Positions 1 to 10,853 of a stretch of 64,000 nucleotides of DNA are shown piece by piece. The stretch comes from Rehmannia glutinosa. Lineage: Eukaryota > Streptophyta > Magnoliopsida > Lamiales > Orobanchaceae. Under the pieces are notes generated by a model. That model searched no databases, was not told where the DNA came from, and saw only the letters and a program-made list of their open reading frames with translations. A program made the position numbers and the translations under genes. Each line of letters opens with the position of its first letter. The first letter of the stretch is position 1. The stretch lies in contig JABTTQ020002196.1 of the NCBI GenBank assembly GCA_016081115.2, positions 1-64,000 of the forward strand. The letters run 5' to 3'.

Positions 1-1142
1 AGTTGCTCAAGGCTCAGCGTAAATCAGAGATTCAAAGGATGGAGGCCAATATGGAACATCACATAAAGGTGCTCCAAACTAAAATAAAGTTGATGGCAGC
101 TGAGACCATAGCTTTGAGATCTGAATTTCGAACAGCACACTGCACGACTCACGATAAGCAGGATATGACGAATAGTAATATTGATCTACTTCTGAGTGGA
201 GTTTTCCCTAAACTGGCTTTACCCCTTGGTGATGATGCCAAAAAGGAGGAAGAAGAAAGTAAATCACAGCAAAGGAGTGAAAAGGATGGACAGAAAGGGA
301 AAGCAAGCAAGGGGGAAGGCAGTGAAATCAATAAGCCACCCTTGAAAATCATGTTTGCTAAGACCCCACAGCAGAGTGAAGTTACAACCTCAATTCTCAC
401 CAACTACCGAAAGAGTTGTCCGTAGAAAGCGATCAAACGATCAAGAAAAACCATTGAAGTTGAATTCAAGAAGGTAGCTGAGAAGCACTCCGAAAGAATC
501 AAAGACATAAAAGCAAGTTTGAAAGCCCCCCGGCTGGTTTGTTGGAAGATTCCCCAGCTGTAAGACCCCCTCGAGAAATCACGATGCCTGATGCAGGATC
601 TGAACCTAGATCACTAGAGGAGTTTCAAACTCTAGCTGCTAAAGGTTACTTCAAGAACATGACTCTACCACAGGCGTGGGACTTGTATTAGGAGAAAAGG
701 CTCGACCTATGCAAATCTACTGAGATGCAGCAGAGTTCGAGATTAATCGACTATACACTCCCGAGGCAGGAGAGCTGTCATATCGAGGAAGGGGAAGGTT
801 TGGAAGTGGTGGAAGAGACAGAGGTACTCCACCACAACTAAGACACAATGATGTAAGATATGTTGATCCACAGAAGAAAGGAGTCAACGACTAGGCCTGG
901 TACGACACTCTTGCTAATATTGAAGTGGAGCGAAAGAATGAAGAGGATAGAAGAAGGCATGAAGCTGAAAATCAAAGGCTCATACGTGAATGGGAAGAAA
1001 AGCAGAGAAGGGAGGCCCTGCTGCTAAACGAGCCTATGAGAAGAAAAAGAAAGATGAAGAAGATGGGAAGAGGAGGAGAGCTGAAGAAGAGCTGATGATG
1101 AAGAGAGAAGAAGGAAGCAACCGAGGCGATGAAGACGGGTGA
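1..1142 (+). pseudogene. Family A coiled-coil protein, C-terminal part, broken
   Basis: Function unknown. An open stretch at 3-425 (140 codons, no certain start since the window begins inside it) is rich in Lys, Glu and Gln with heptad-like spacing (KSEIQRMEANMEHHIKVLQ), suggesting a coiled coil. Past the stop at 423-425 the homology continues with stops and shifts: EFQTLAAKGYF near 620-655, TLPQAW near 663-680, VDPQKKGV near 864-890, and a charged segment RRHEAENQRLIREWEEKQRR near 950-1010. The minus-strand copy at 58377-62860 has the same landmarks in the same order (HKSEIARLED, EFQTLQAEGYF, TLPQAW, RRHEAENERTTREW), so this is one conserved protein. It sits directly upstream of the polypurine tract, where Sireviruses carry an env-like ORF; that role is a guess. 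Confidence 0.6.
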
Positions 1143-1428
1143 AACCCCTTCAGTGTATTTTACTTAGCCGTAAATACAAAATTTGTAAGTATTCTTGCAA
1201 TACCATATAGCTCTAATACCTGTTGTATATTTTGAGTTTAGACTCTGATACAGTTGTATAGATAGTATAGCTCTGATACAGTGTATAGGGTATACTTTAT
1301 AATAGCTTTGTAAAGTGCGTTTGTAAAGTATAAGAATGATATAATCAATAAAATTGACATATCTACATATACATTCTTTATTACTGCACTACTTACTTTG
1401 TTGTATTTATTTAAGTTTTGGCATCATC
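1143..1428 (+). other. 3' untranslated region of copy A1
   Basis: AT-rich, no ORF. It contains a loosely repeated phrase built on TATAGCTCTAATAC / TATAGCTCTGATACAG (about 1206-1285) and ends at the polypurine tract. The minus copy has the matching segment at 58082-58376. Confidence 0.5.
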
Positions 1429-1441
1429 AAAAAATGGGAAA
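1429..1441 (+). other. Polypurine tract of copy A1
   Basis: AAAAAATGGGAAA immediately before the 3' LTR start at 1443. In LTR elements this RNase H-resistant run primes plus-strand DNA synthesis. The cognate tract of the minus copy (58069-58081) reads AAAAAGGGGAAAT, so this one has a T inside the G run. Confidence 0.75.
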
Positions 1442-1442
1442 T

Positions 1443-2894
1443 TGTTAGGAAAATTTATGTTTAAATTTTGATGATACCATGTAAAACTTAGATTAGGAAG
1501 TTGGCACCCCATTTTCTATGAAATTCAACTTGTAATGGATAGGGGTGCATCAGCTGAGTTGGAGTCAGCTAAATTCAAGATTACAAGAGTCGACTGATGA
1601 TCGAAGAGAAGACCCAGCTGTGTGTCAGTTGTGTGAAGCCAAGTGAAGGATCAACCAAGTGATAGAAAAGCTATCTCAGTCAGCTGACTGACAGATAAGT
1701 CATTCCACAATGATTGGAATCGAATGTCAAAGGGGTATGCAGTAGACAAGAGATCCTTCACAAGTCAAGGTTTTGCTAGAAATAGATATGTGTCAGGCTG
1801 TAAGCAATAAAGCTGTTTTGCTGAAAGAGTGCAAAAGGTAAGGAACCAATGGGATGTACCTGAAAACCTGCAGAGACTAAGGAAAGGCTGCAGAGCATTG
1901 AATTCATGGTACGATCCTCATTAATGTTGCAAGGACAAGACAAGCCAACAACCTCCGAATGAGATTTGAAATGTATGTCTATCTCTTTAACGGACATAAT
2001 TTTGAATCTGCACTATAAAAGGCTAGGAAGCAAGTGAGAGAAGGTTACCAAGTTCATTACAATCATATAGGCAAACAAGCAAAAACCTGCAAATACTCTC
2101 AAGCTTTCAAAGACATCCTCAAGCTTAAAATCGAAGGAACTCAATCTGACACACTCAGTGAAGGAAAGATTACTTCATCAAGTTGAAGAGGAAATTTGTT
2201 TGAAGAACAAAAGAGGTCTACTCTCCAAGGTTGAAGGAGAAGTAGTAAGGTTCAAGTTCGAACCAGAAGCTTTGGGCTCGTTGGAAGGCTGTGTGATCAA
2301 TTTCAAGAGTTCAAATGAGCTAAAGTAGCAAGACAGTTATTTTGTGAAGAAGCTGAGTCCTAGGAGCAACCAACTGTGTGATCAAGGCTGACTCGGACTA
2401 TTGACTGCTTTGTAACTAAGATCTTGTTACTTAGTGGATTCCTCCAGGAGTTGAAGAAGAGTGGATTAAAGGAATTACCCCATCTCCGAACCACTATAAA
2501 TATTACTTGTATCTTATTTACTTACAACACTTTCATTTTTTGCATATGTTTTATATCTGCTGATAAGTTATAATTGCTAAACTCAACTGATAATAACATT
2601 TGCTAAAACAAGTGTTGAACAACAAAGGTGAAAAGTCTTCTACTGAACAAAAACCAAATCAATTGTTATCTTAAGTGTTAGCTGATACCAGCTGAGTTAT
2701 ACTATCAACAGCTCAGTCGAGTCTGTTGAGTGGGTAACTTTGCTGAGTAAGCCAACCTAGCTGTCCCTCAAGGACTAAGCTGATTTGTGTTAACTCTGAA
2801 AATGTTTAAAATGACTAAATTGAAAATTTAGTAATATTTATTCAACCCCCTCCCCCCTTTTTTAAACCTTACTACTCACCCCTTGGGACCTACA
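1443..2894 (+). repeat. 3' LTR of copy A1 (family A LTR, 1452 bp)
   Basis: Starts TGTTAGGAAA and ends GGGACCTACA. A TATA box (TATAAAA, 2014-2020) suggests that transcription starts near 2045. The C/T-rich stretch at 2846-2880 (CCCCCTCCCCCCTTTTTT) near the 3' end is shared by all copies. About 60-80 percent of the bases agree by eye with the LTR at 42916-44392. The 5' partner LTR is outside the window, so no target duplication can be tested. Confidence 0.85.
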
Positions 2895-3116
2895 GGGACT
2901 AAATCAACAAAATAAAAATAGTGGAAGTGTGAAAAAAGGATAAAGAATCAATACAAGGAGATAACTACACTGTAATTATCCATAAATTAATGTAACTCAT
3001 AAAAAGACAAGCATTTGGAAAACGTATACATGGAATTTATCTCACAGCTCAAAAGGCATCCACTTCAGTAACAAATTTACTAGCCTATGTGATTCCAAAA
3101 ATTAAAAATTAAAAAT

Positions 3117-3126
3117 GAATAATAAA

Positions 3127-3166
<40 letters not shown>

Positions 3167-3179
3167 GTAGTAGTAATAA
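3117..3179. repeat. (AAT)n microsatellite
   Basis: About 20 AAT units ending in AGTAGTAGTAAT. It creates a spurious poly-Leu ORF on the other strand. Confidence 0.95.
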
Positions 3180-4041
3180 GGCATACTGAAGGAGTAACAC
3201 AGATGAGAAATTATTAAATAAATATATTTCACCAAGAAGGGATGTACACATTTCAATAAACATATTATGAATTATAAGAAACAAATTTAAGGTTCTAGGA
3301 ACAAAATTTGCACTTTTGCTGCAACAACAATAGAAAGCAACCATAGTGTCAAATAAATGGACCCACAAGAATGATGTCAGTTTCAATTGAGAAATAGAGT
3401 TGACATCAGATGAATACCTTTAATCGATCGAAGAGGACATCATCATTCTCCCCGGAGGTTGATTTGCACTTGCGAGAGGTGGCCACGATTTGTCTATATT
3501 ACTACGGGAAGAGATGGATGGCGACGATCTGTGGGAAGAGATGGTGGCGATCAGCGGGAGGATGTGGCAGCTACTCGCGAGGGAAGAGGAGAAAGGGAAA
3601 TAGTGAGGAAAAAAAAGGGGGAAATTAGGGTGTAGCCGCACACGGCGGGAGAAGAGTAGAAAGGGAAAACGTGGGGAAAAAGAAAAAAAAGTGGGGGGAA
3701 AATTAAGGTTTAGGCACCAAAACATGAAGAGGAAGCGAAAAAGTAAGAATTAAGAGATATTAGTGACGATAATAGTGTCGTCACAAATACATTGTTAATT
3801 TTAAGTGCAACTTATTAACGACAACAACGATGTTGTGGCTAATATTGATCTTATAGCGGCGATTTTGTCATTACGAAAGATTAATTAACTATTTTAGAGA
3901 TGAAATTATTTAGTGACAACAATGTTGTCGCAAATAATTAACTATTTGTATGGACAACTTTCCTAACTCGTCACTATAGGTAATAGCAACAAATTGTTTT
4001 GTCAATTACTGGTAAAGTTATTTGCGACGGCCTGTCGTCAT

Positions 4042-4378
4042 CAGGGTTGCAGAAATCGCTAGGCGCTAGTCGGGCGGCTGACCAGCGCCTAGGGCGCCTA
4101 GGCGGCCGCCTAGGAACAACACTATTTTTTATTTATTTTTTTCATTTTTTTCATTTTTGGCCGATTTTTGGCCGATATTTCCGCTTTAGCCCGCTTAAAG
4201 CGGCGCCAGTCCGATTTTTTGGCCGCCTAGGAGAGCGCCTAGCTCTGATTTGGTGCCGCCTAGCCCGCCTAGGCTGATTTTTGACCAAAACGATTTTTTG
4301 GGGCGATTTGGGCAAAATCGGATCGACTAAGGGCGCTGGCAGTGCTGGCGGCGGCGCCAGCCGATTTTTACAACACTG
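4042..4378. mobile_element. hAT-like MITE inside the CACTA element
   Basis: 337 bp, no coding capacity. Terminal inverted repeats: CAGGGTTGCAGAAATCG on the left, CAGTGTTGTAAAAATCG on the right (reverse complement). It is flanked by an 8-bp target duplication, GTCGTCAT (4034-4041) and GTCGTCAC (4379-4386), one mismatch; 8 bp is the hAT signature. The interior is strikingly GC-rich, made of GGCGCCTAGGCGGCCGCCTAGG-like palindromic pieces. Confidence 0.85.
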
Positions 4379-4461
4379 GTCGTCACAAAACGTCGTGTTT
4401 TAGTGTCAACAATTTGTCGTCACTAATACCTTCGTCGCAAAAAGCCACATTTCTTGTAGTG

Positions 4462-4685
4462 GTACAACAAGCAACCCACTACAACCCATCTACTTGACCC
4501 AATACCTGTTGAAACTCGGTCACAGTTTCGGATCGCGGGACCAAAAATCAATCTGCGGATCCTGAGGTCTGATATTGGCCTTTGGTTCTACACTTGATCT
4601 GAGTCGTTCGCTTCTTACCTATTTAAGCTTACCTACTGAAACTCTAATTTTATAATATGTGTGTTTCACTCTCTCTCTAAACTCT

Positions 4686-4746
<61 letters not shown>

Positions 4747-5245
4747 AACCTTCTCTCTGATCTCTCTCTCTCTAGCAGAACTCCGATCTCTCATCGGATT
4801 TCTTTGAAAACCTTGAGTGATTTATGTTGTTCTAAGTGTTTTCATCCTTAGTTCACAAACTTTGTGTACAAACTTTGGTTGGGTGAAATCTAGGGTTTTC
4901 TAGGCTAGGGTTTGGTTCGATACTTTGTGTTCTGGGGATTTCTTTGTGAGGATCTTGTGGATCTGGTGAGGCTAGTGTTGGCTTGACTATGTAGGTACCA
5001 TCTTGTGCTCTCTGGGTGATTCTCGGTGACATTGTGTTAGGGTTTTCCAGTACCTAAGCCAGATCTTTTACAATATTCGATTTTAAGGGTTGTTGTCCAA
5101 ATATTCGATTTATTCTTTTTTTCTGGCTGGTTTTACTTTTAATTTCGAGTCTAGAGTATATTTGTACTTAATAGGCTTATATTGAGTCTTTGATTTGTTT
5201 TACTTGGTGCATTATTCTTTTATTGAGGCGGATAGATACCCATCA
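4462..5245 (+). repeat. Copia1 5' LTR, 5'-truncated
   Basis: Aligns with the 3' LTR from about 14378 onward (shared CCACTTGACCCAATAC, GGATCCTGAGG, GGTTCTACACTTGATCTG and the final GAGGCGGATAGATACCC) and ends in CA at 5245, one base before the primer-binding site. The first ~50 bp of the LTR are missing because the CACTA right end abuts at 4461. It differs from the 3' LTR by a large (TC)n expansion and a segment at about 4990-5160 absent from the 3' LTR. Confidence 0.85.
4688..4745. repeat. (TC)29 microsatellite in the Copia1 5' LTR
   Basis: 58 bp of uninterrupted TC. The same place in the 3' LTR (about 14606-14616) has only about five units, so the expansion happened after insertion. Confidence 0.95.
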
Positions 5246-5246
5246 A

Positions 5247-5258
5247 TGGTATCAGAGC
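5247..5258 (+). other. Primer-binding site of Copia1 (tRNA-iMet type)
   Basis: TGGTATCAGAGC one base after the LTR end; matches the usual plant copia site complementary to the 3' end of initiator methionine tRNA. The leader 5259-5664 holds no gene. Confidence 0.9.
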
Positions 5259-5664
5259 ACCTATCCGCCTCGTGGTGGGTTGGTGCTTTAGGTTCTTGAG
5301 CTATCTTGGTGATTTCCTACTCCCTGGCGATATTTTGGTTGGTGAGAAACCTAGAACTAGCTTCTGGTAATAAGGACTCTCTTCTCCCTTTCTCTCTATC
5401 TTGTTTTGTTATATAGTTCATTAGGAAAACCCTAAGCATTAAGCCTATTGATCATGTACCTTGAGTGCAGTGGAATCCTGAGGTGCAAGGGGGATCCACC
5501 TTTTAGATCAATGATCTTTTATTTTTTGTTGACATATTGGATTGGACTCTGTGTGGTCCATCTGTGATTGCTTCTGCTATCTATTTGTGATAATTGCTTA
5601 ATTGAAGTGCTTCTTGAATCTGTGCAGAATTATGTGTGATATACTTTGTGTACTATATGTGAAT

Positions 5665-6450
5665 ATGGAACTTTTTAATGGGAAAACTGATTTTTCTATC
5701 TGGCAACAGAAAATGAAAGGTATCTTGATTCAACAAAAATATTTTAAAGCTATTGAACAAAAATATACTGATAAAGATACTGCTGAAATCAAGTCTGAAC
5801 TTGATGAATTTTCTTACTCATCCATTATCCTAAATCTTTCTAATTTTGTTTTAAGAAAAATTGGCAAGTTGTCTTGTGCCAAGGAATTGTGGAATAAATT
5901 GGAAGAACTCTTTACTGAAACTTCTTTACCTTTCAAACTCATTCTACTTGAAAAACTTTTCAGATTAAAACTAGATTTGAGAAAAGATATGGATGAGAAC
6001 TTGGATATTTTTACAAAATTGATACAAGATATCAAACTTACTTGTGATGAAAACATTGAAAATTATACTCCTATTGTGTTGCTAAATGATATTCATGATA
6101 CCTATGCCGATGTTAAGTCTGCTATTAAGTATGGCAGAGATTCTATTAGCTTAGACATTGTGATTAATGACCTTAAGAGTAATGAACTTGATCTGAAAAT
6201 CTCTAAGGGGAATGATTGGGGGTCAGGGAAAGTTATGCATGTAAGGGGTAGAAATCAAAACAGGAAAAATGGGAATAACAATAACAATAATAACAAATCT
6301 GGTTGAAAGAGAAGTAAAAGCATAGGGAGATCAAAGTCTAGACCTAGGAATAACAAGAATTGTTATAACTATGTTGTGCATGGTCATTATATTAAGGAGT
6401 GTACTAAACCAAGAAATAACCAGAATAATAATAAAACAAGAACCAAATCA
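5665..6450 (+). pseudogene. gag: Copia1 gag (capsid/nucleocapsid), broken
   Basis: From Met at 5665 (MELFNGKTDFSIW, the usual copia gag opening) an open stretch runs 214 codons to a stop at 6304-6306; it holds the UBN2/gag-polypeptide landmarks WQQKMKGIL, AKELWNKLEELF and LFRLKLDLRKDMDENLDIF. The upstream in-frame Met at 5602 is less likely because homology begins at 5665. A basic Asn-rich linker follows, then a degraded zinc knuckle at about 6360-6412 (CYNYVVHGHYIKEC), whose second Cys of CX2CX4HX4C is Tyr. Gag packages the RNA in cytoplasmic particles. It was probably one frame with pol originally. Confidence 0.8.
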
Positions 6451-6563
6451 ATGACTCTGTGAACTTGACTACTGCTAATGATCATATGGGTGATGTGTTT
6501 ATGGTGCATGAGTTGCATGATTCTGTGGATGTTGTGCTTTCAAATGCTTTCTGTGAGGCATAA

Positions 6564-6836
6564 TGGCTAATTGATTCTGCATGCACATTCCATATGTCAC
6601 CTTTTAAACGTTTGTTTTCTACTGATGCTGATGTGCAAAATGGGTCCGTTTCTAAGGCAAATGATAAAAGGTGTCAAGTACTTAGTGTTGGTACAACATG
6701 TTTAAAACTTGATTCTGGTTATGTGTTAAATCTAAATGATGTCAGACATATTCCTGATTTGTCTAATAACTTGATCTCATGTGTTATGCTTGAACTTGAT
6801 GGTTATGAGGGAAGAGGGGAAATGGTGTTATGAAAA
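6564..6836 (+). pseudogene. pol: Copia1 aspartic protease, broken
   Basis: WLIDSACTFHMSP at 6564-6602 is the copia protease active-site region (the family usually has D-S-G or D-S-A), preceded by a stop (6561-6563). The frame runs on through LNDVRHIPDLSNNLISC to a stop at 6834-6836, which matches the usual length of protease plus linker. The protease would cut the Gag-Pol polyprotein inside the particle. Confidence 0.75.
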
Positions 6837-7745
6837 TAATGAAAGTCCAATGTAATTGCTAAAGCTGAAAAGAAAATAAATTTGTATGTTTGTTGTGCTG
6901 AGTCTGTTTTTTTGTATGCAAACCTCGATGAACAAAGTGAATTGTGGAAGGATGAAAAACTGAACTCTAGCATAAAAGGCTAGGTCAAATTAGTTCTAAA
7001 GGTCTTGAGATTTTCCATAAAGAAAGCTATTTTGGCAATGATAAATTGACTTATATGCCTTTCGTGACTCTTGTGTGTATAGCAAACAACAAAAAGTTAG
7101 CTTCCCACTTCCTTTTATCCCAAACAATCCTTTTGCTCTGACATACTTGAATATATACATGCTAATGTTTTGGGTCATTCTAGTGTTCTCACTCATGATG
7201 GGAATAAATATTTTTTAATATGTGATTGATGATTTCTCAAGAAAAGTGTTTATATTTCTTATGAAAAATAAGTCGGATGTTTTTGAGAAACTTCAAAACT
7301 GGAAAATCTTGATAGAAAATCAAATTGGTAAAAAGATTAAATATCTGAGAACTGACAATGGGTTGGAATTGTGTAACCAACTCATTGATCAATTTTGTGT
7401 TAATTCTGGGATTGTAAGACACAAATCAGTGCCTTGCACACCTCAGCAAAATGGTGTTGCTAAAAGGATGAACAAAACCCTTTTGGAAGGGTGAGAAGTA
7501 TGTTAAATACATCTGGACTTTCCAAAAGGTTATGGGGTGAGGTTGTTCATACATTAGTCTATGTGATTACTAGATCCCAATATGTACCTTTAAGGGGGGA
7601 AATATCCAGAATTTTTATGGTCTGGAAAATCTGTGGATTTTTCAAACTTGAATTTTTTTGTTGTTCTGCATTTGTGCATCAAAAACTTGATAAACTTGAT
7701 CTTAGGTCCATGAAATGTGTTTTTGTAAGATACCCTTGTCACGCT
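6837..7745 (+). pseudogene. pol: Copia1 integrase, broken
   Basis: 6837-7220 is a frameshifted GAG-pre-integrase/zinc-binding region with no clean ORF. 7222-7494 encodes the rve catalytic core: DDFSRKVFIF (first Asp), LRTDNGLELC (second Asp), then TPQQNGVAKRMN where the catalytic Glu of the D,D35E triad is Lys (codon 7462-7464). 7491-7745 continues in another frame (LWGEVVHTLVYV, KLDLRSMKCVFVRYPCHA) up to the hAT MITE insertion point. Integrase would join cDNA to the host chromosome; this copy is catalytically dead. Confidence 0.8.
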
Positions 7746-8508
7746 TAGAGATGTCAATAAGGGCCGGGCCCTGAGGGCCGACCCTAGCCCGACCCTAAAA
7801 ATTTAAGGGCTGGGCCTATATTTCATAGGCCCTTATAACATGAGGGATTTTTATCCCGGCCCTAATTGGCCCTAGGGCCGTCTAGGGCTAGGGTAGGGCT
7901 GGCCCTTAGGGCTTTTTTGCTGATAAGTTTTTTGTATTTTATATATTTATATTCAAATTTTATGCTTGTAATAATATTACTCTCTTATTTGATCTCATTT
8001 ATCAATTACCATTTATTTTAACAAATTATCAAATTTGATCTTTGATCTCATTTATAATCTAGTCTTACTAAATAATTTGGTAAATACAAAATTAAAGTTG
8101 GTATGTAATTGGTAATGATTATTTAGTACGTTAATAATTATAAAGAACTAAAATATATTTGGTATAGACTATGTGATTACTAAAATAAAAATGACAAATT
8201 TTGAATATTTTAATACAACTGGAATCTAAGAATTACATGACATTATTTTTATAAGATAAGAAATTCGCAAGTTAATTTTTCCATCGTGATGCAATGTTTT
8301 AATTTAGACGAAATAACTTCATCAAAAATGTAAAAAAAAAAAACATAGGCCGTCCTGCTCGACCCTAAGCCCTCTACGGGGCTAGGGGTGGCTTAGATTT
8401 TTCAAGCCCTTATAAGTTCGGGGGGCTTTTTAGCCCTAGCCCTTAAGGGTTAGGGCCTCTTGGGGGCTAGAGGCGGGTAGGGACGGACGGCCCTTATTGA
8501 CATCTCTA
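7746..8508. mobile_element. hAT-like non-autonomous element, 763 bp
   Basis: Perfect terminal inverted repeats (TAGAGATGTCAATAAGGGCC at the left, its reverse complement at the right) and an exact 8-bp target duplication GTCACGCT (7738-7745 and 8509-8516). The subterminal 120 bp on both sides are GC-rich blocks of GGGCC/GGCCC, the middle is AT-rich. No transposase ORF. It lies in the integrase region of Copia1. Confidence 0.93.
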
Positions 8509-9890
8509 GTCACGCTCTAATTTCATAATACAAGAAATTATGATAATTTTCGATGGGGTACAACCCCAATTATTCGAAAAACCTAGACTCGACAATAACT
8601 ATTACCCAAAGTACAAGCAACTAAAAACTATAAATACAACGGAAGTCTAAAAAATTGTAAAATTAAAATAGAATTTCGAGTAACCTCTATTTACAAAATA
8701 ACATAGTTACATTATTCAAACGCTGACAAATAAGTCTGTCACAAGGAAACTGCTAGGTTGGGTCAATCCTGATCTGGAAGTCTGATGCCAGTCTCATCGA
8801 TCTCAAACTATTTTGTCTCTATAAAGTTTATAAAACCATGGGATGAGCTAAACGAGCTCAGTGGGTTGGGGTAGAGGAATACAATATTTGTTTAATTAAA
8901 AATGAACATATTTCTTTTTGCTTGAAAAAAAAGTACTTAGCGTGCCAAGAGATATTCATGTATGCATGATAAAGGCGCGCATAAGATTTATTTATCACAA
9001 TGATCAATAACATATTGCAATTCAATAACGACATATTATTATATTTTTTATGCTAGCAGTTATGCAAGACACATTGCACAACAGTTAGTCAAGTACAATA
9101 GAAGTTTTGTCTTTCAATAACACAATAGATATCCCAATTTTTAAAATAACTAGCGGATATCTCGTTTTAAAAATAAAGTTGTTTTAATATAAATAATTAA
9201 TCAATTAGTTCATCAGCCCGAAATAAGAAACGTAGGATGAGTGTTGATTGGACACTGACCCTGTTCGTCCTCCTTATTACTTCCAACTATATTTGGTCGA
9301 AGCCCTGTTACCTTATCCTTCCCTGTAGGCTCGACATATCTTTGGTCTGGGCTTTTGCCCAAAGATCGTCATATTCATGAATATACCGTTCTACGACCCA
9401 ATTTTATTGCCATCTCCGGCCCGACCCAAGAATGGGATTAGGCATTTGGGTAGTCAAACAAGGACCACAGGCAACCTGTTCGATCCATTGTCTACCATAC
9501 CCACACCTCAACAGACTCAAATAGTTAATATTTTTGTCAAAATGATATTTATTTTTCCAAAGGCCAAATCAAGCAGTTACAAGAGTTATAATGCAAATAT
9601 TCTCACAAAAAGAAATAGTTATAATGCAAATGAAAATGTAAATTCAAACCATGAATTATACAATTTATGTTTTCTTTAACAAACTAAATTATCTTGGTGA
9701 ACTTTTGTGAAAATGGTGTATATTATAAAATCATGAAATTGCTTAATGCCGTGGAGTTCATGAAACATCTAATGTCGTGAAATTTATAAAATTATAAGCT
9801 AACCTAATTTTCTTTAGAAAACTTAAATTTTGCCCACCTTTACTATGATCACCAAATTTATCACAAGTTCCTTATCCCAGATTCTAAGGT

Positions 9891-10276
9891 CATGTATGCT
9901 TGTATTTCCAACCCCCTTTTTCCACTTTCCAACTATTCCGGAAAATGGGTTTATGTTTGTTTCAAAAGTTTTTCAGTTGAAATGAAGTCATTTCCAGTTT
10001 TCACTTTTTATGGAAAATATTCTTTTGAAAAGACAACCAAACAATTTTTTCATTTCAATTACGCAAACCTAGGTAAAAATACACTACAATCACGTAAACC
10101 TATGTCAAAAATAAATTTAAAAGACTATAACCAAACATATTCTCATTTTCAAAGAGAAATTCAGGCAACAAACCAAACATATTCTCAATTCTTACACAAA
10201 AACCAATAAAGTTTGAAAATTCATTTTCCAACACTAGAAACTGGAAATTGGACTTGGAAACACATCCATACATCCC
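9891..10276. mobile_element. Small MITE, hAT-like
   Basis: Imperfect terminal inverted repeats (CATGTATGCTTGTATTTCCAA against ATGTATGGATGTGTTTCCAA from the right end) flanked by CTAAGGT on both sides (9884-9890 and 10277-10283). 386 bp, AT-rich. A 105-codon ORF across it is not conserved coding sequence as far as I can tell. Confidence 0.6.
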
Positions 10277-10325
10277 CTAAGGTTTCCTACAATAAAACCC
10301 AACAATTATATATATTATCTCTTAC

Positions 10326-10326
<1 letters not shown>

Positions 10327-10376
<50 letters not shown>
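10327..10376. repeat. (ATT)n microsatellite
   Basis: About 16 ATT units inside the putative solo LTR. Confidence 0.95.
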
Positions 10377-10378
<2 letters not shown>

Positions 10379-10814
10379 ATTTAGTACTATTATTTAGCAT
10401 TACCATTTCATTTATACGTATATTACTATTTTAGTACTTTTATTTTAGCATTACTTTGTGGTAAGGTAAGTTATTATCCATGATTTGAGATAACCACCTA
10501 TGTTGCATATATAATTACAGAATGTCTAGTAATGGGTTTAATTAAAATATGACTTGTTAATCTAATATAATATTCTTATTTCAAAGTTGTCCTTTAGCCT
10601 CTGGATTAGTTGTCCTTTAGTCTCTAGGCTCTAGCTAGATTATGACATTTCATAATTCGTAAATTATGAAGCCAACCAATATCATAAAGTACATATTGAT
10701 TAAGAGCAGATTATATTAATTAATATTTTATTTTCCTCTTTTTATTTTTTATAGTCTTGCAACAACAAATTTATGGCTTTTAATTAAGATATCTCAAAAA
10801 TTAGTTTTTTTTCG

Positions 10815-10816
<2 letters not shown>

Positions 10817-10853
<37 letters not shown>
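10817..10853. repeat. (AT)n(AC)n microsatellite
   Basis: About 14 AT units followed by ACACACAC. Confidence 0.95.

Larger units (their letters stand above)
1..2894 (+). mobile_element. Family A LTR element, 3' portion (copy A1)
   Basis: The 3' part of an LTR retrotransposon: degenerate coding sequence, a polypurine tract at 1429-1441, then a complete LTR (1443-2894) with TG...CA ends. The 5' part lies left of the window. The same LTR recurs at 42916-44392, 56548-58068 (minus), 59032-60068 (truncated) and 62861-64000 (minus, cut by the window edge). The sequence just outside and inside the LTR start (CATCATCAAAAA plus purines, then TTTTGATGATACC) resembles Sirevirus-type copia elements, but no gag, protease, integrase or reverse transcriptase is visible in any copy here. 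A non-autonomous, Sirevirus-derived family is my inference. Confidence 0.8.
2895..4461. mobile_element. CACTA (En/Spm-type) element, right-hand portion
   Basis: The right terminus is visible: TTTCTTGTAGTG at 4450-4461 is the reverse complement of the canonical CACTACAAGAAA terminal repeat. The 700 bp before it contain many short subterminal motifs of the GTCGTCAC / TTGTCGTCAC / GCGACGAC kind in both orientations (about 3760-4033 and 4379-4445), as expected for CACTA transposase binding. The left end is not in the window; copy A1 probably lies inside the element. At 3420-3725 there is a minus-strand ORF of 101 codons rich in Phe, Pro and Ser followed by a GT dinucleotide; it could be an internal or captured exon, but I do not recognise it. 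2895-3420 is AT-rich with no gene. Confidence 0.7.

Noticed and set aside
3102..3386. Minus-strand ORF with a poly-Leu tail
   Set aside because: It reads through the (AAT)n microsatellite; no other support for a gene.
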